Shown in pieces: positions 41,053-50,223 of a stretch of DNA of 64,000 nt. Every line of letters begins with the position of its first letter. Position 1 is the first letter of the stretch. The position numbers and the translations under genes are program-made. The notes below the pieces were generated by a model. That model was not told where the DNA came from, searched no databases, and saw only the letters and a list, made by a program, of their open reading frames with translations. Source of the stretch: JAKFDI01 sp044508835 (GTDB lineage Bacteria; Pseudomonadota; Gammaproteobacteria; Burkholderiales; Burkholderiaceae_C); assembly GCA_044508835.1 (NCBI GenBank), contig JBIQHD010000003.1:1-64000 (forward strand), in the 5' to 3' direction.

Positions 41053-41707
41053 GGCGCGCCAGCCAGTCGTGCAGGTCGGCCATCGAATGCGCCACGTGCA
41101 GCGGCCCGAAGGCGCCGAAGGCCTCGGGCGTGTGCGCGCCGTAGCTCACGGCGACGCTCGCCGTGCCGGCGCTCTGCGCCATCTGCAGGTCGTGGGTGGT
41201 GTCGCCGATCATCAGCGTGCGCTCGGGCTCGACGCCGAACTCGCGCATCAGCTCCAGCAGCATCCGCGGATGCGGCTTGGAGGCCGTCTCGTCGGCGGTG
41301 CGCGTGCCGTTGAACATGCCCTTGAGCTGCACCGTGTTCAGCGCCTCGTCGAGCCCGCGGCGCGACTTGCCGGTCGCCACGGCGATCCAGTGGTTGCGCG
41401 CCTTCAGCGCCTCCAGCATGGCGAGCGTGCCCTCGAACAACACCAGGTCGTGCTGGCGGGCGAAGTAGTGCTGGCGGTAGCGCTGGCCGAGTTCGGGGTA
41501 GCGCTCGCGCGGCAGGCCGGGCGCGGCGTGGGCCAGCGCGTCGGCCAGGCCCATGCCGATGACGTAGCTGGCGTCGCGGTCGCTCGGCACCGGCAGGCCG
41601 AGGTCGCGGCAGGCGGCCTGGATGCAGCCGGCGATGAGCGCCGTGGAGTCGAACAGCGTGCCGTCCCAGTCGAAGGCGATGAGGTCGAATCGGCGAGAGA
41701 GGGTCAT
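41045..41707 (-). CDS. HAD-superfamily phosphatase, phosphoglycolate-phosphatase-like
   Basis: The 220-residue hydrolase has motif I DWDGTLFDS (residues 13-21, nucleophile Asp), a helical cap, motif II VATGKSR, motif III Lys in SKPHP and motif IV GDTTHDLQMA. The layout fits Gph-like phosphatases, but the substrate is not decided by these motifs. It begins 1 nt after rluC ends and overlaps the Rieske gene by 8 nt, so it belongs to the rluC operon. Confidence 0.87.
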   Translation of the reverse strand: MTLSRRFDLIAFDWDGTLFDSTALIAGCIQAACRDLGLPVPSDRDASYVIGMGLADALAHAAPGLPRERYPELGQRYRQHYFARQHDLVLFEGTLAMLEALKARNHWIAVATGKSRRGLDEALNTVQLKGMFNGTRTADETASKPHPRMLLELMREFGVEPERTLMIGDTTHDLQMAQSAGTASVAVSYGAHTPEAFGAFGPLHVAHSMADLHDWLARHA

Positions 41708-41708
41708 G

Positions 41709-42734
41709 TCATGCAGCGGCGGCCAGGGCGTCGACGAAGGCCGCGCAGTCCTCGGGCAATGGTGAAACCAGTTCGATCACCTCGGCGCTCGCGGGGTGCT
41801 CGAAGCGCAGGCGGCGGGCGTGCAGGAACATGCGCCCGAACTTGACGCGCGCCGGGTTGCGGCCGGCGGCCAGCGCCTTGTTGGCGGCGAAGTCGCCGTA
41901 CTTCTCGTCGCCGACGATGGGGTGGCCGCTGCCCGCCAGGTGCACGCGGATCTGGTGCGTGCGACCGGTCTTGATGGTCACGTCCAGCAGCGTGCAGCCG
42001 GGCAGGCGTCGCACCACCTTCACCAGCGTGATGGCGCGGCGGCCCTCGGCGTGGCCGTCGTCCACGATGCGTACGCGCCGCTCGCCCTCGGGCGTGAGGA
42101 ACTTATGCAGCGGCAGGTCGATGACCTTCTTGGACGCCGGCCAGTCGCCCTGCACCAGCGCCGCGTAGGTCTTGCCCGTCTCGCGCTGGCGGAACTGGTC
42201 CTGCAGCGCGGTCAGCGCCGAGCGCTTCTTGGCCAGCAGCAGCAGGCCCGAGGTCTCGCGGTCGAGCCGGTGCACCAGCTCCAGGAAGCGCGCCTGCGGC
42301 CGCGCCCGGCGCAGCTGCTCGATCACGCCGAAGCTCACGCCGCTGCCGCCGTGCACCGCCATGCCGGCGGGCTTGTCGACGGCGAGCAGGTGCTCGTCCT
42401 CGAACAGCACCGGGAACTCGCGCGGCGGCACGGCGGCCTCGCGCCTGGGCTCGGCCGTGCGCACCGGCGGCACGCGCACCTCGTCGCCCAGCGCCAGGCG
42501 CGTGTCGGCCGCGGCACGGCCCTTGTTGACGCGCACCTCGCCCGAGCGGATCACGCGGTAGACGTGGGTCTTGGGCACGCCCTTGAGCAGCTTCAACAGG
42601 AAGTTGTCCAGGCGCTGGCCTTCCGAAGCCTCGTCCACCGTGACGCGCGTCACGCCGGCCAATGCCCCGGGCGGCGGCGGGGCCGAAGCGGGCGGTGCCG
42701 GCGCCCGCGTTTTGGCCCCTATAATCCGTTGCAC
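41709..42734 (-). CDS. rluC: 23S rRNA pseudouridine synthase RluC
   Basis: The 341-residue enzyme makes pseudouridines at 955, 2504 and 2580 in E. coli 23S rRNA. The S4-like domain (GQRLDNFLLKLLKGVPKTHV, RSGEVRVNKGR) precedes the catalytic domain, where HRLDRETSGLLLLAK carries the nucleophilic Asp and TGRTHQIRVHLAGSGHPIVG the substrate loop. A GTG start at 42734 is chosen; no ATG gives the proper N-terminus and a longer frame enters the leader region. Divergence from rne is as in enterobacteria. Confidence 0.93.
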   Translation of the reverse strand: MQRIIGAKTRAPAPPASAPPPPGALAGVTRVTVDEASEGQRLDNFLLKLLKGVPKTHVYRVIRSGEVRVNKGRAAADTRLALGDEVRVPPVRTAEPRREAAVPPREFPVLFEDEHLLAVDKPAGMAVHGGSGVSFGVIEQLRRARPQARFLELVHRLDRETSGLLLLAKKRSALTALQDQFRQRETGKTYAALVQGDWPASKKVIDLPLHKFLTPEGERRVRIVDDGHAEGRRAITLVKVVRRLPGCTLLDVTIKTGRTHQIRVHLAGSGHPIVGDEKYGDFAANKALAAGRNPARVKFGRMFLHARRLRFEHPASAEVIELVSPLPEDCAAFVDALAAAA

Positions 42735-43407
42735 TACGTTTTCGCCGTAAGTATTTGATTTTCCTGAGTTTACTCGGGCAGATCGGCAGATACCGAGAGC
42801 GACGTGGCGGCCGGCACGAAGGTGGCGGCCACAAAAAGGTGATGCAACGCACGTGGCGTGCGGCGGGCCCGGTCCCCAAGTGACCGGGCGGCCATCCAGC
42901 CAGGCGCGGCAGAGCAAACGTCAATAAGAACCGCCGGATGCCATCGGGGCTCCGGAACAACAAAGGTTTCAGGCAGGAGACGGGCCGCCACGGTGCATGA
43001 ATCCCGGCGCCCACCGCTTCCGCCCGCGTCCAGCGAACACGCGAATGTCGTCTCGGTTCCCCCTTCCCCTGCGCCTTCCGCGCGCCGCACGCTTGGCCGA
43101 TCCGGCCGGAGCCGGCGCCGCGGTGCGCGGGCGCGGGGCGCGACCGCAGGCCACGAGCCCACGCAGCCCCGCACCCCTGCCCACCCGGCGGACGGCGACG
43201 CGGCGCGTGGCGTTCCCCGCCGATCTCGCTGCCACGCACGCGCCAACGCTGCCTCGCTGACCGCATCCGGTCGGCACGGCAGTCCAGGGCGATTCCTTCC
43301 TCGGTTCCACCACGTTTCTCGTGCATCGATGAGTCGCCTGCCGGTCCACCGGACGGCGACGTGATTCGGCCGCCCCGATTCCACGAACGGGCGGCATTGG
43401 AGTGCAC
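42735..43407 (+). other. Long rluC-rne intergenic region, probable rne leader
   Basis: No gene is supported here. TATAAT at 42720-42725 (within the 5' end of rluC) is a possible -10 box for rne but lacks a -35 partner. Two adjacent perfect hairpins follow: CGCACG-TGG-CGTGCG (42848-42862) and GCCCGGTC-N7-GACCGGGC (42867-42889). E. coli rne has a long structured leader through which RNase E autoregulates, and this region may do the same. A 168-residue open frame at 42858-43364 is Arg/Pro/Ser-rich low complexity and was not called. Confidence 0.45.
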
Positions 43408-46350
43408 ATGAAACGCATGCTGATCAACGCGACCCAGCCGGAAGAGCGGCGCCTCGCGATCGTCGACGGGCAGAAGCTGCTCGACTTCGAGACCGAGATC
43501 GAGGGCCGCGAGCAACGCAAGGGCAACATCTACAAGGCCGTCGTCACCCGCGTCGAGCCCTCGCTGGAAGCCTGCTTCGTCGACTACGGCGAAGACCGCC
43601 ACGGTTTCCTGCCGTTCAAGGAAATCTCGAAGAACTACTTCCGCGAAGGCACCGACGTGCGCAGCGCGCGCATCCAGGACGCCATCAAGGAAGGCGACGA
43701 GCTGCTGGTGCAGGTCGAGAAGGAAGAGCGCGGCAACAAGGGCGCGGCGCTGACCACCTTCGTCTCGCTGGCCGGCCGCTACCTGGTGCTCATGCCCAAC
43801 AACCCGCGCGGCGGCGGCGTGTCGCGCCGCATCGAGGGCGAGGAGCGCGAGGAGCTGAAGGAGAACCTCGACCAGCTCGAGTACCCCAAGGGCATGAGCC
43901 TGATCGCCCGCACCGCCGGCATCGGCCGCTCGGCCGCCGAGCTGCAGTGGGACCTGAACTACATGCTCAAGCTCTGGGACGCCATCGACGGCGCCGCCAA
44001 GGGCGGCAAGGGCGCGTTCCTGATCTACCAGGAATCGTCGCTGGTGATCCGCGCGATCCGCGACTACTTCACCGCCGACGTCGGCGAGATCCTGATCGAC
44101 ACCGACGACATCTTCGAGCAGGCGCACCAGTTCATGAACCACGTGATGCCGGAGACGGCGCACAAGGTCAAGCGCTACCGCGACGACGCGCCGCTGTTCT
44201 CCCGCTTCCAGATCGAGCACCAGATCGAGACGGCGTTCTCGCGCACGGTGAACCTGCCCTCGGGCGGCGCCATCGTCATCGACCACACCGAGGCGCTGGT
44301 CTCGGTGGACGTGAACTCGGCGCGCGCCACGCGCGGCAGCGACATCGAGGAAACCGCCACCCGCACCAACCTGGAAGCCGCCGACGAGATCGCGCGCCAG
44401 ATGCGGCTGCGCGACCTCGGCGGGCTGATCGTCGTCGACTTCATCGACATGGAGGAGAGCAAGAACCGCCGCGAGGTCGAGACCCGCCTGCGCGACGCGC
44501 TGCGGCAGGACCGCGCCCGCGTGCAGTTCAGCTCCATCAGCAAGTTCGGCCTGCTCGAACTCAGCCGCCAGCGCCTGCGCCCGGCGCTCAGCGAAGGCAG
44601 CCACATCACCTGCCCGCGCTGCAACGGCACCGGCCACATCCGCGACACCGAGAGCTCCGCGCTGCAGATCCTGCGCATGGTGCAGGAGGAGTCGATGAAG
44701 GAGAACACCGCCGCCGTGCACGTGCAGGTGCCGGTGGAGGTGACCTCCTTCCTGCTCAACGAGAAGCGCACCGAGATCACCAAGATCGAGCTCAAGCAGC
44801 GCGTGACCGTGCTGCTGGTGCCGAACAAGAACCTCGAGACGCCCAACTACCGCCTCGAGCGCCTGCGCCACGACGACCCGCGCCTGGAGAACCTGCAGGC
44901 GAGCTACACCATGGTCGACGACCAGGAAGAGGAAGTCGGCTTCACCCGCCGCGAGAAGGGCAAGGCCAAGCAGGAGCCGGTGATCAAGGGCATCCTCCCC
45001 GAGACGCCGGCGCCCGTCGCCCAGCCCAAGCCCGAACCGGTGGCCGAGCCGGCGCCCGCGCCGGCCGTGGCCGCGCCGGTGCCCGCGGGCGGCGGCTTCT
45101 TCGGCTGGCTCAAGTCGCTGTTCAGCGCCGAGCCGCAGGCACCGGCGGCGCCCGCCGCCGTGCCCGAGCCGGCGGTGGCATCGCCCGCGGGCCGCGGCGA
45201 GCGCGGCGGCCGCAACGGCCGCGGCGGCGAACGCGGCGGCCGCCGCGGTGAAGGCGGCGAGCGTGGCGAACGCGGGGGTCGCGGCAACCGCGACGGCCGC
45301 GGCCGCCGCGGCGAGCGCGATGCCGCGGCATCGGGCGATGCGGCCAAGGCAGGCACCGAGGAACGCGCACCGCGCGCGGAACGCGGCGAGCGCGGCGAGC
45401 GCGGCGAGCGCGGTGACCGTGGGGAGCGTGGCGAGGGCCGCCGCGGCCCCCGCGCCGAGCGCGAACCGCGCCGTCCGGAACCGGCCGCCGAGGAAGCGAA
45501 GGCCGACGCGCTGCAGCCGCAGGCCTTCGTCGACACCGTGCCGGGCGCCGAGACGCCCGAAACCGGCGAAGCGCGCGAAGGCAGCCGCCGCCGTCGCCGC
45601 GGCCGCGGCGGGCGCGACCGCGACGAAACCCGCCAGGGCGAGCTGCTGCCCGCCGAGCTGGACGCCGTGGCGTCCCCGGAAAGCGCCCAGTCGGGTGAAG
45701 CGGCATCGGCCGAAGCCGCCGTCGACGACGGCAGCGTCCTGGCGACCGAGGAAGGCGCACGCCCCGAAGGCGGCGAACGCGAGGGCGGCCGCCGCCGCCG
45801 CGGACGCGGCGGCCGTGGGCGCGACCGCCGCGACGGCGAGGCCGTGGTGGCCGACGTGCTGCCGCCGGTCGACGGCGAGGAGCTGGCGTCGCAGGACGGC
45901 GCCGTCGCCGCCGCCGAGCCGCAGGCCGCCGCCATCGGCATGGCCGCGACCGTGGCCGACGACGAGCTCGCGGCCACCGCGGCCGAGGCCGCACCGGCCG
46001 AGGCGGCACCGATCGCGGCAGTCGAGGAAACGGCGCCGCAGCCCGAGCCGGCCCCCGCGCCCGTCGCGGCGCCGGCACCGGCACCGGCGGTCGTGCCTGC
46101 CTTCGAGCTGTCGACGCAGGACCTGCAGGCCGTGGCCCAGGCCGCCGGCCTGGAGTGGGTCAACTCCGACGCCGACAAGGTGCGTGCCGTGCAGGAAGCG
46201 ATGGCGCGCGAGCCCAAGCCGATCCACGTGCCGCGCGAGCCCAAGCCGGTGGTCGTCGTCGACGAAGGCCCGCTGGTGCTGGTCGAGACGCGGCGCGACC
46301 TGTCGCAGGTCAAGCTGCCCTTCGAGGCCAATCCGACACCCGGCGCCTGA
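43408..46350 (+). CDS. rne: Ribonuclease E
   Basis: The 980-residue essential endoribonuclease cleaves single-stranded AU-rich RNA and organises the degradosome. The catalytic half has an S1 domain (about 37-120), metal-binding Asp301 and Asp344 (matching D303 and D346 of E. coli) and the zinc-link CPRCNG with Cys402 and Cys405. From about residue 540 the protein is disordered, with RGG/GER repeats that likely bind RNA, acidic Ala/Glu stretches and a conserved C-terminal segment LSTQDLQAVAQAAGLEWVNS. The ATG at 43408 has GGAG 6 nt upstream; a GTG two codons earlier is also in frame. Confidence 0.97.
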   Translation: MKRMLINATQPEERRLAIVDGQKLLDFETEIEGREQRKGNIYKAVVTRVEPSLEACFVDYGEDRHGFLPFKEISKNYFREGTDVRSARIQDAIKEGDELLVQVEKEERGNKGAALTTFVSLAGRYLVLMPNNPRGGGVSRRIEGEEREELKENLDQLEYPKGMSLIARTAGIGRSAAELQWDLNYMLKLWDAIDGAAKGGKGAFLIYQESSLVIRAIRDYFTADVGEILIDTDDIFEQAHQFMNHVMPETAHKVKRYRDDAPLFSRFQIEHQIETAFSRTVNLPSGGAIVIDHTEALVSVDVNSARATRGSDIEETATRTNLEAADEIARQMRLRDLGGLIVVDFIDMEESKNRREVETRLRDALRQDRARVQFSSISKFGLLELSRQRLRPALSEGSHITCPRCNGTGHIRDTESSALQILRMVQEESMKENTAAVHVQVPVEVTSFLLNEKRTEITKIELKQRVTVLLVPNKNLETPNYRLERLRHDDPRLENLQASYTMVDDQEEEVGFTRREKGKAKQEPVIKGILPETPAPVAQPKPEPVAEPAPAPAVAAPVPAGGGFFGWLKSLFSAEPQAPAAPAAVPEPAVASPAGRGERGGRNGRGGERGGRRGEGGERGERGGRGNRDGRGRRGERDAAASGDAAKAGTEERAPRAERGERGERGERGDRGERGEGRRGPRAEREPRRPEPAAEEAKADALQPQAFVDTVPGAETPETGEAREGSRRRRRGRGGRDRDETRQGELLPAELDAVASPESAQSGEAASAEAAVDDGSVLATEEGARPEGGEREGGRRRRGRGGRGRDRRDGEAVVADVLPPVDGEELASQDGAVAAAEPQAAAIGMAATVADDELAATAAEAAPAEAAPIAAVEETAPQPEPAPAPVAAPAPAPAVVPAFELSTQDLQAVAQAAGLEWVNSDADKVRAVQEAMAREPKPIHVPREPKPVVVVDEGPLVLVETRRDLSQVKLPFEANPTPGA
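45385..45438 (+). repeat. 9-bp tandem repeat within rne encoding Gly-Glu-Arg
   Basis: GGCGAGCGC occurs three times in perfect tandem (45385-45411), followed by three degenerate units (GGTGACCGT, GGGGAGCGT, GGCGAGGGC). It encodes a collagen-like G-x-y run in the disordered half of RNase E. Unit changes would stay in frame, so length variation between strains is expected. Confidence 0.75.
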
Positions 46351-46368
46351 ACGCCGGGCACACGAAGA

Positions 46369-46392
46369 AAAACCCGCCTCGGCGGGTTTTTT
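46369..46392. terminator. Bidirectional intrinsic terminator after rne
   Basis: AAAACCCGC (46369-46377), loop CTCG, GCGGGTTTT (46382-46390), then TT. The A-tract on the left and T-tract on the right make it functional for both rne and the convergent SDR gene. It starts 19 nt after the rne stop. Confidence 0.9.
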
Positions 46393-46410
46393 CTTGCGCG
46401 CGCGGCCGGG

Positions 46411-47196
46411 TCAGAGCCGCGGCGGCACCACCGGCAGCGAGCTCGACAGTCCGCCGTCCACCGGCAGCGCCTGGCCGTTCACGTACGACGCGTCGTCGGA
46501 CGCGAGGAACAGCGCCGCCTGCGCGATCTCGTCCGGCACGCCGCCGCGGCGCAGCGGGTTGAGCTGGCCGATCTTCTGCTCGGTGCCACGCTCGCGCGCC
46601 CGCTCGAAGAGCGGCTGCGTCATGCCGGTCTCGATGAGGCCCGGGCAGATCGCGTTGATGCGCACGCCGGTGCCGCCGAACTGGTTGGCCGCCGTCTGCA
46701 CCAGGCTGATCACGCCGGCCTTGCTCGCGCTGTAGGGCGTGCCGCCGGCGCCCGAGCGCAGGCCGGCCACCGAGGCGGTGCAGATGATGGAGCCGCGGCC
46801 CTGCGGCACCATCACGCGCGCGGCGTACTTCACCGTGAGGAAGGCGCCGATCAGGTTGACGCCGAGCACGCGCGTCCACAGCTCGACCGTGAGCTCGTCG
46901 AACGGCACCAGGCCGCCGCTGATGCCGGCGTTGGCGTAGCACACGTCCAGGCCGCCGTGCTCGCGCACCGCGGTCTGGACGAAGGCCTCGACCTCGGCCT
47001 CCTTCGAGACGTCGGCCACCACCGCGACGGCGCGCCCGCCGGCGGCGCGGATGGCCTCGGCCGTGGCCTCGACCTCGCCCGCGCGGTCGACCGCCACGAC
47101 GCTGGCGCCATGCCGCGCGAACAGAATGCTGGTGGCCCGGCCGATGCCGCTGGCCGCGCCGGTGACGAGCGCCGATTTGCCTTCGAGACGTTTCAC
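46411..47196 (-). CDS. Short-chain dehydrogenase/reductase
   Basis: The 261-residue classical SDR has the cofactor motif TGAASGIG (12-19), NAG at 89-91, and the catalytic Ser142, Tyr155 and Lys159 (YSASK). Asp37 at the end of beta-2 (VVAVDRAG) suggests NAD rather than NADP. It starts with GTG at 47196 with AGGAG 6-7 nt upstream. It lies 97 nt downstream of the TRAP transporter on the same strand, so its substrate may be derived from the imported organic acid. Confidence 0.9.
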   Translation of the reverse strand: MKRLEGKSALVTGAASGIGRATSILFARHGASVVAVDRAGEVEATAEAIRAAGGRAVAVVADVSKEAEVEAFVQTAVREHGGLDVCYANAGISGGLVPFDELTVELWTRVLGVNLIGAFLTVKYAARVMVPQGRGSIICTASVAGLRSGAGGTPYSASKAGVISLVQTAANQFGGTGVRINAICPGLIETGMTQPLFERARERGTEQKIGQLNPLRRGGVPDEIAQAALFLASDDASYVNGQALPVDGGLSSSLPVVPPRL

Positions 47197-47293
47197 GTGT
47201 GCTCCTGATCGAATGGGAAGTGAGAAAGGCCGGCGCCTCCGCGCGGGGCGCCGTCTGCCGGCCATTCTGCCGTCCGTACGGCAGGTGCCGTCT

Positions 47294-48571
47294 TCAGCGT
47301 GCGTAGGCCAGGTCGCGCAGCCACAGCGAGAGCTGCGGCACGTAGGTGATCACCATCAGGCAGGCGAGGATCACCAGCACGAAGGGCAGCAGCCGCCCGA
47401 TGATGCGGTCGAGCGAGATCTTCGCCACCATGCAGGCGGCGAACAGGTTCACGCCGAAGGGCGGCGTGATCATGCCGAGCGCGAGGTTGACCACCATCAC
47501 CAGCCCGAAATGCACCGGGTCGATGCCGAAGTGCATCGCCACCGGCACGAGGATGGGCGCGAGCACGACGATGGCCGCGCTGGTCTCGATGAACATGCCG
47601 ATCACGAACAGCGCCGCATTCACGCCCAGCAGGAAGAGCGCCGGCGACTGCAGCACCTGCGCGAGCCACTGGCCGATGGCGTCGGGCACGCCGGCGCGCG
47701 TGATGAGGTAGGCGAAGAGGCCGGCGTTGGCGATGATGAACATCACCACCGCCGACGAGATGACCGACTTGCGCAGAATGCCGTACAGCGCCTTCGGCCC
47801 GATCTCGCGGTAGATCACCACGCCCACCAGCAGCGCGTAGAACACCGCCACCACCGAGGCCTCCGTCGGCGTGAAGATGCCGCCGTAGATGCCGCCGAGG
47901 ATGATCACCGGCATCAGCAGCGCCCAGCTCGCCGCCAGCGTGGCGGGCCAGAAGCCCATGCGCCCGTCGCCGTCGCTCTTGCCCCAGCCGTTCCAGCGGC
48001 ACTGCAGGTAGACGAAGAGCATCAGCGCGCCGCCGATCAGCACGCCGGGGCCGAAGCCGGCGATGAACAGCTCGCCGATCGACACCTCGGCGCTCACGCC
48101 GTAGAGGATGAGCGGGATCGAGGGCGGAATGATCACGCCCAGCTCGGCGCTGGTGGCCTGCAGCGCCGCGGCGTAGGGCACCGGGTAGCCGCGCTGGATG
48201 AGCGCTGGGATCAGCACCGAGCCGATGGCGAAGGTGGTCGCCACCGACGAGCCCGACACCGCGGCGAAGATCATGCAGGTCAGCACGCAGGTCACCGCCA
48301 GCCCGCCCTGCACGCCGCCGACGACGCTGCGCGCGAATTCCACCAGCCGCTGCGAGATGCCGCCGGTATCCATCAGGTTGCCGGCGAAGATGAAGAACGG
48401 GATCGCGGCCAGCGGAAACTTGTTGATCGAGTTGAACATCTCCTTCACGGAGATGAGCATGTGCGCGTTGGAGATCTGGATGCCCAGCACCGAGGCCAGC
48501 CCGATCGACACCGACACGGAGATGGTGAGTGCGAAGCACAGCACCATCGTCACCACCATCGCGGAACTCAT
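47294..48571 (-). CDS. dctM: TRAP transporter large permease subunit
   Basis: The 425-residue membrane protein has about 12 helices, with GNLMDTGGISQRLVEFARSV, AVSGSSVATTFAIGSVLIPA, TSAELGVIIPPSIPLILYGV and the late MHFGIDPVHFGLVMVVNLAL and TPPFGVNLFAA segments that define DctM. It forms the sodium-driven channel with DctQ and takes ligand from DctP. It begins 28 nt after dctQ. Confidence 0.95.
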   Translation of the reverse strand: MSSAMVVTMVLCFALTISVSVSIGLASVLGIQISNAHMLISVKEMFNSINKFPLAAIPFFIFAGNLMDTGGISQRLVEFARSVVGGVQGGLAVTCVLTCMIFAAVSGSSVATTFAIGSVLIPALIQRGYPVPYAAALQATSAELGVIIPPSIPLILYGVSAEVSIGELFIAGFGPGVLIGGALMLFVYLQCRWNGWGKSDGDGRMGFWPATLAASWALLMPVIILGGIYGGIFTPTEASVVAVFYALLVGVVIYREIGPKALYGILRKSVISSAVVMFIIANAGLFAYLITRAGVPDAIGQWLAQVLQSPALFLLGVNAALFVIGMFIETSAAIVVLAPILVPVAMHFGIDPVHFGLVMVVNLALGMITPPFGVNLFAACMVAKISLDRIIGRLLPFVLVILACLMVITYVPQLSLWLRDLAYAR

Positions 48572-48599
48572 GTGAGCACCCTGCCCCTGGCCGACGTGG

Positions 48600-49103
48600 T
48601 CACTGCGCCGTCTCCAGTTCCTGCCGCATCGGATCGATCAGGTTGGCCACGATGGCCGGCACCGAGAAGAGGCCGCCCACGGGCAGCGCCAGGTAGGCCC
48701 AGAACATCGACAGCTCCTGCAGCGCCGCCATCGTCTGCACGCGCCCGCGCACGGCGTAGTCCCAGCCCCACCAGATGATCACGCCGATGAGCGCGAGGCT
48801 CGCAGCAGCGACCACCCACTCCAGCAGCCGGCGCACGCGCGGGCCGCTCCAGCGGCGCAGCACGTCCACGCTGAGCATGGCGCCGTAGCGGAAGGCCGCG
48901 GGGATGCCGAGGAACACCATCCACACGAGGCTGAAGCGGACGAACATCTCCGTCCACTCCGCCGGCTGCTCGAGCAGGAAGCGGGTGACGATCTGCACCA
49001 TGCCGAGCACGGAGGCCGCGGCCAGCATGGCGCAGGCGCCCACGGTGGCCAGGCCCGTGGTGCGCCGCTCGATCGCGAGGAAGGCGCGTGCCGCCGGGCT
49101 CAC
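48600..49103 (-). CDS. dctQ: TRAP transporter small permease subunit
   Basis: The 167-residue protein has four membrane helices and the DctQ signature EWTEMFVRFSLVWMVFLGIP. The start is GTG at 49103, overlapping the dctP stop by 4 nt (GTGA), which implies translational coupling. The order dctP-dctQ-dctM is the usual one. Confidence 0.92.
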   Translation of the reverse strand: MSPAARAFLAIERRTTGLATVGACAMLAAASVLGMVQIVTRFLLEQPAEWTEMFVRFSLVWMVFLGIPAAFRYGAMLSVDVLRRWSGPRVRRLLEWVVAAASLALIGVIIWWGWDYAVRGRVQTMAALQELSMFWAYLALPVGGLFSVPAIVANLIDPMRQELETAQ

Positions 49104-50071
49104 TTGAAGTTGCGGATCTTGTCGAGGTTGGTCTTGCCGAACTGCTTCTCGAACTGCGCGTTCACCGGCGCGAGCGCGGCCACGAACTTCGACTTGTCGA
49201 CGTTCTCGACCACGTTCATGCCTTTGGCGCGCAGGTCGGCCACGCCCTTGGCGTCGTCTTCGTCCACGCGTGCGCGGTTGGCCGCTGCGGCCACCTTCGC
49301 GGCCTCCAGGAAGGCCTGCTTGTCCTGCGCGCTCAGCTTGTCGAACTCGCCCTTGTTCATCAGGAACACGCAGGGCGAGTAGACGTGGCCGGTGAGGCTC
49401 AGGTGCTTCTGCACCTGGTCGAGCTTGGCCGACATGATGACCGGCAGCGGGTTCTCCTGGCCGTCGACCGTGCCCTGCTGCAGCGCGGTGAACACCTCGG
49501 GAAAGGCCATCGGCGTGGCGATGATGCCGAAGGCCTTGTAGGCCGTGATGTGCACCGGGTTCTCCATCGTGCGCATCTTCAGGCCCTTGAGGTCCTCGGG
49601 CGTGTTGACGGCGCGGCGGCTGTTCGTCATGTGGCGAAAGCCGTTCTCCGCCCAGGCCAGCGCCTTGAAGCCCTTGGCGTCGAACTTGGTGAGCATCTCC
49701 TGGCCGATCGGGCCGTCGAGCACGGCGCGCGCATGCGCCTTGTCGCGGAACAGGAAGGGCACGTCGAAGATGCGCGCCTCGGGCACGAAGTTCGGCACCG
49801 GCCCCGTGGAGGTGAAGGTGAGCGCCTGCGTACCCAGCTGCACCGATTCGATCGATTCACGCTCGCCGCCGAGCGCCCCGTTGTAGAACGGCTGGACCTT
49901 GTAGCGCCCGCCGGTGCGCTGCTCGACTTCCTTGGCGAAGGTGTCGATGGCGACGCCCTGGTGCGAGTTCTGCGAGGTCGAGATGCTGATGCGCATGGTG
50001 GTCTGCGCGGCGGTGCTGCCCATGAAGGCCAGCCCGAGGCCGAGGGCGGCAAGCAGCTTGGCGTACGTCAT
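49100..50071 (-). CDS. dctP: TRAP transporter periplasmic solute-binding protein
   Basis: The 323-residue DctP-family protein has a signal peptide (about residues 1-22, STAAQ), then MRISISTSQNSHQGVAIDTF, YKVQPFYNGALGGERESIES, the ligand-binding Arg segment LKGLKMRTMENPVHITAYKA and ALQQGTVDGQENPLPVI. The Arg in KMRTMENP usually pairs with the ligand carboxylate. AAGGAG precedes the ATG at 50071. The ligand is an organic acid of unknown identity. Confidence 0.94.
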   Translation of the reverse strand: MTYAKLLAALGLGLAFMGSTAAQTTMRISISTSQNSHQGVAIDTFAKEVEQRTGGRYKVQPFYNGALGGERESIESVQLGTQALTFTSTGPVPNFVPEARIFDVPFLFRDKAHARAVLDGPIGQEMLTKFDAKGFKALAWAENGFRHMTNSRRAVNTPEDLKGLKMRTMENPVHITAYKAFGIIATPMAFPEVFTALQQGTVDGQENPLPVIMSAKLDQVQKHLSLTGHVYSPCVFLMNKGEFDKLSAQDKQAFLEAAKVAAAANRARVDEDDAKGVADLRAKGMNVVENVDKSKFVAALAPVNAQFEKQFGKTNLDKIRNFK

Positions 50072-50223
50072 CGATCGTCTCCTTGTGGCGGGTCGAAGGA
50101 GCCGGGGGCCGCGCGGTGGCGCGGCAGCCGGCACGCCGGCTCTTGGCCGGCGTGCGTCGATTCTGTGGGCTGGTCCGCCGGTGCGACAGCGGGTTTTCGC
50201 GTGCAGCGCCGGGCCGCGGCGCG

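Noticed and set aside
42720..42725. TATAAT as a firm rne promoter
   Set aside because: No -35 element at 16-18 nt and it lies in rluC coding sequence. It was kept only as a possibility in the leader entry.
42858..43364. A 168-residue plus-strand open frame in the rne leader
   Set aside because: Composition is low complexity (Arg, Pro, Ser, His) with no domain or ribosome site. It is typical of chance frames in GC-rich non-coding DNA.
42103..46227. A 1374-codon minus-strand frame opposite rne
   Set aside because: It is a mirror of the rne codon pattern, with His/Val/Gly/Arg bias and no recognisable motif.
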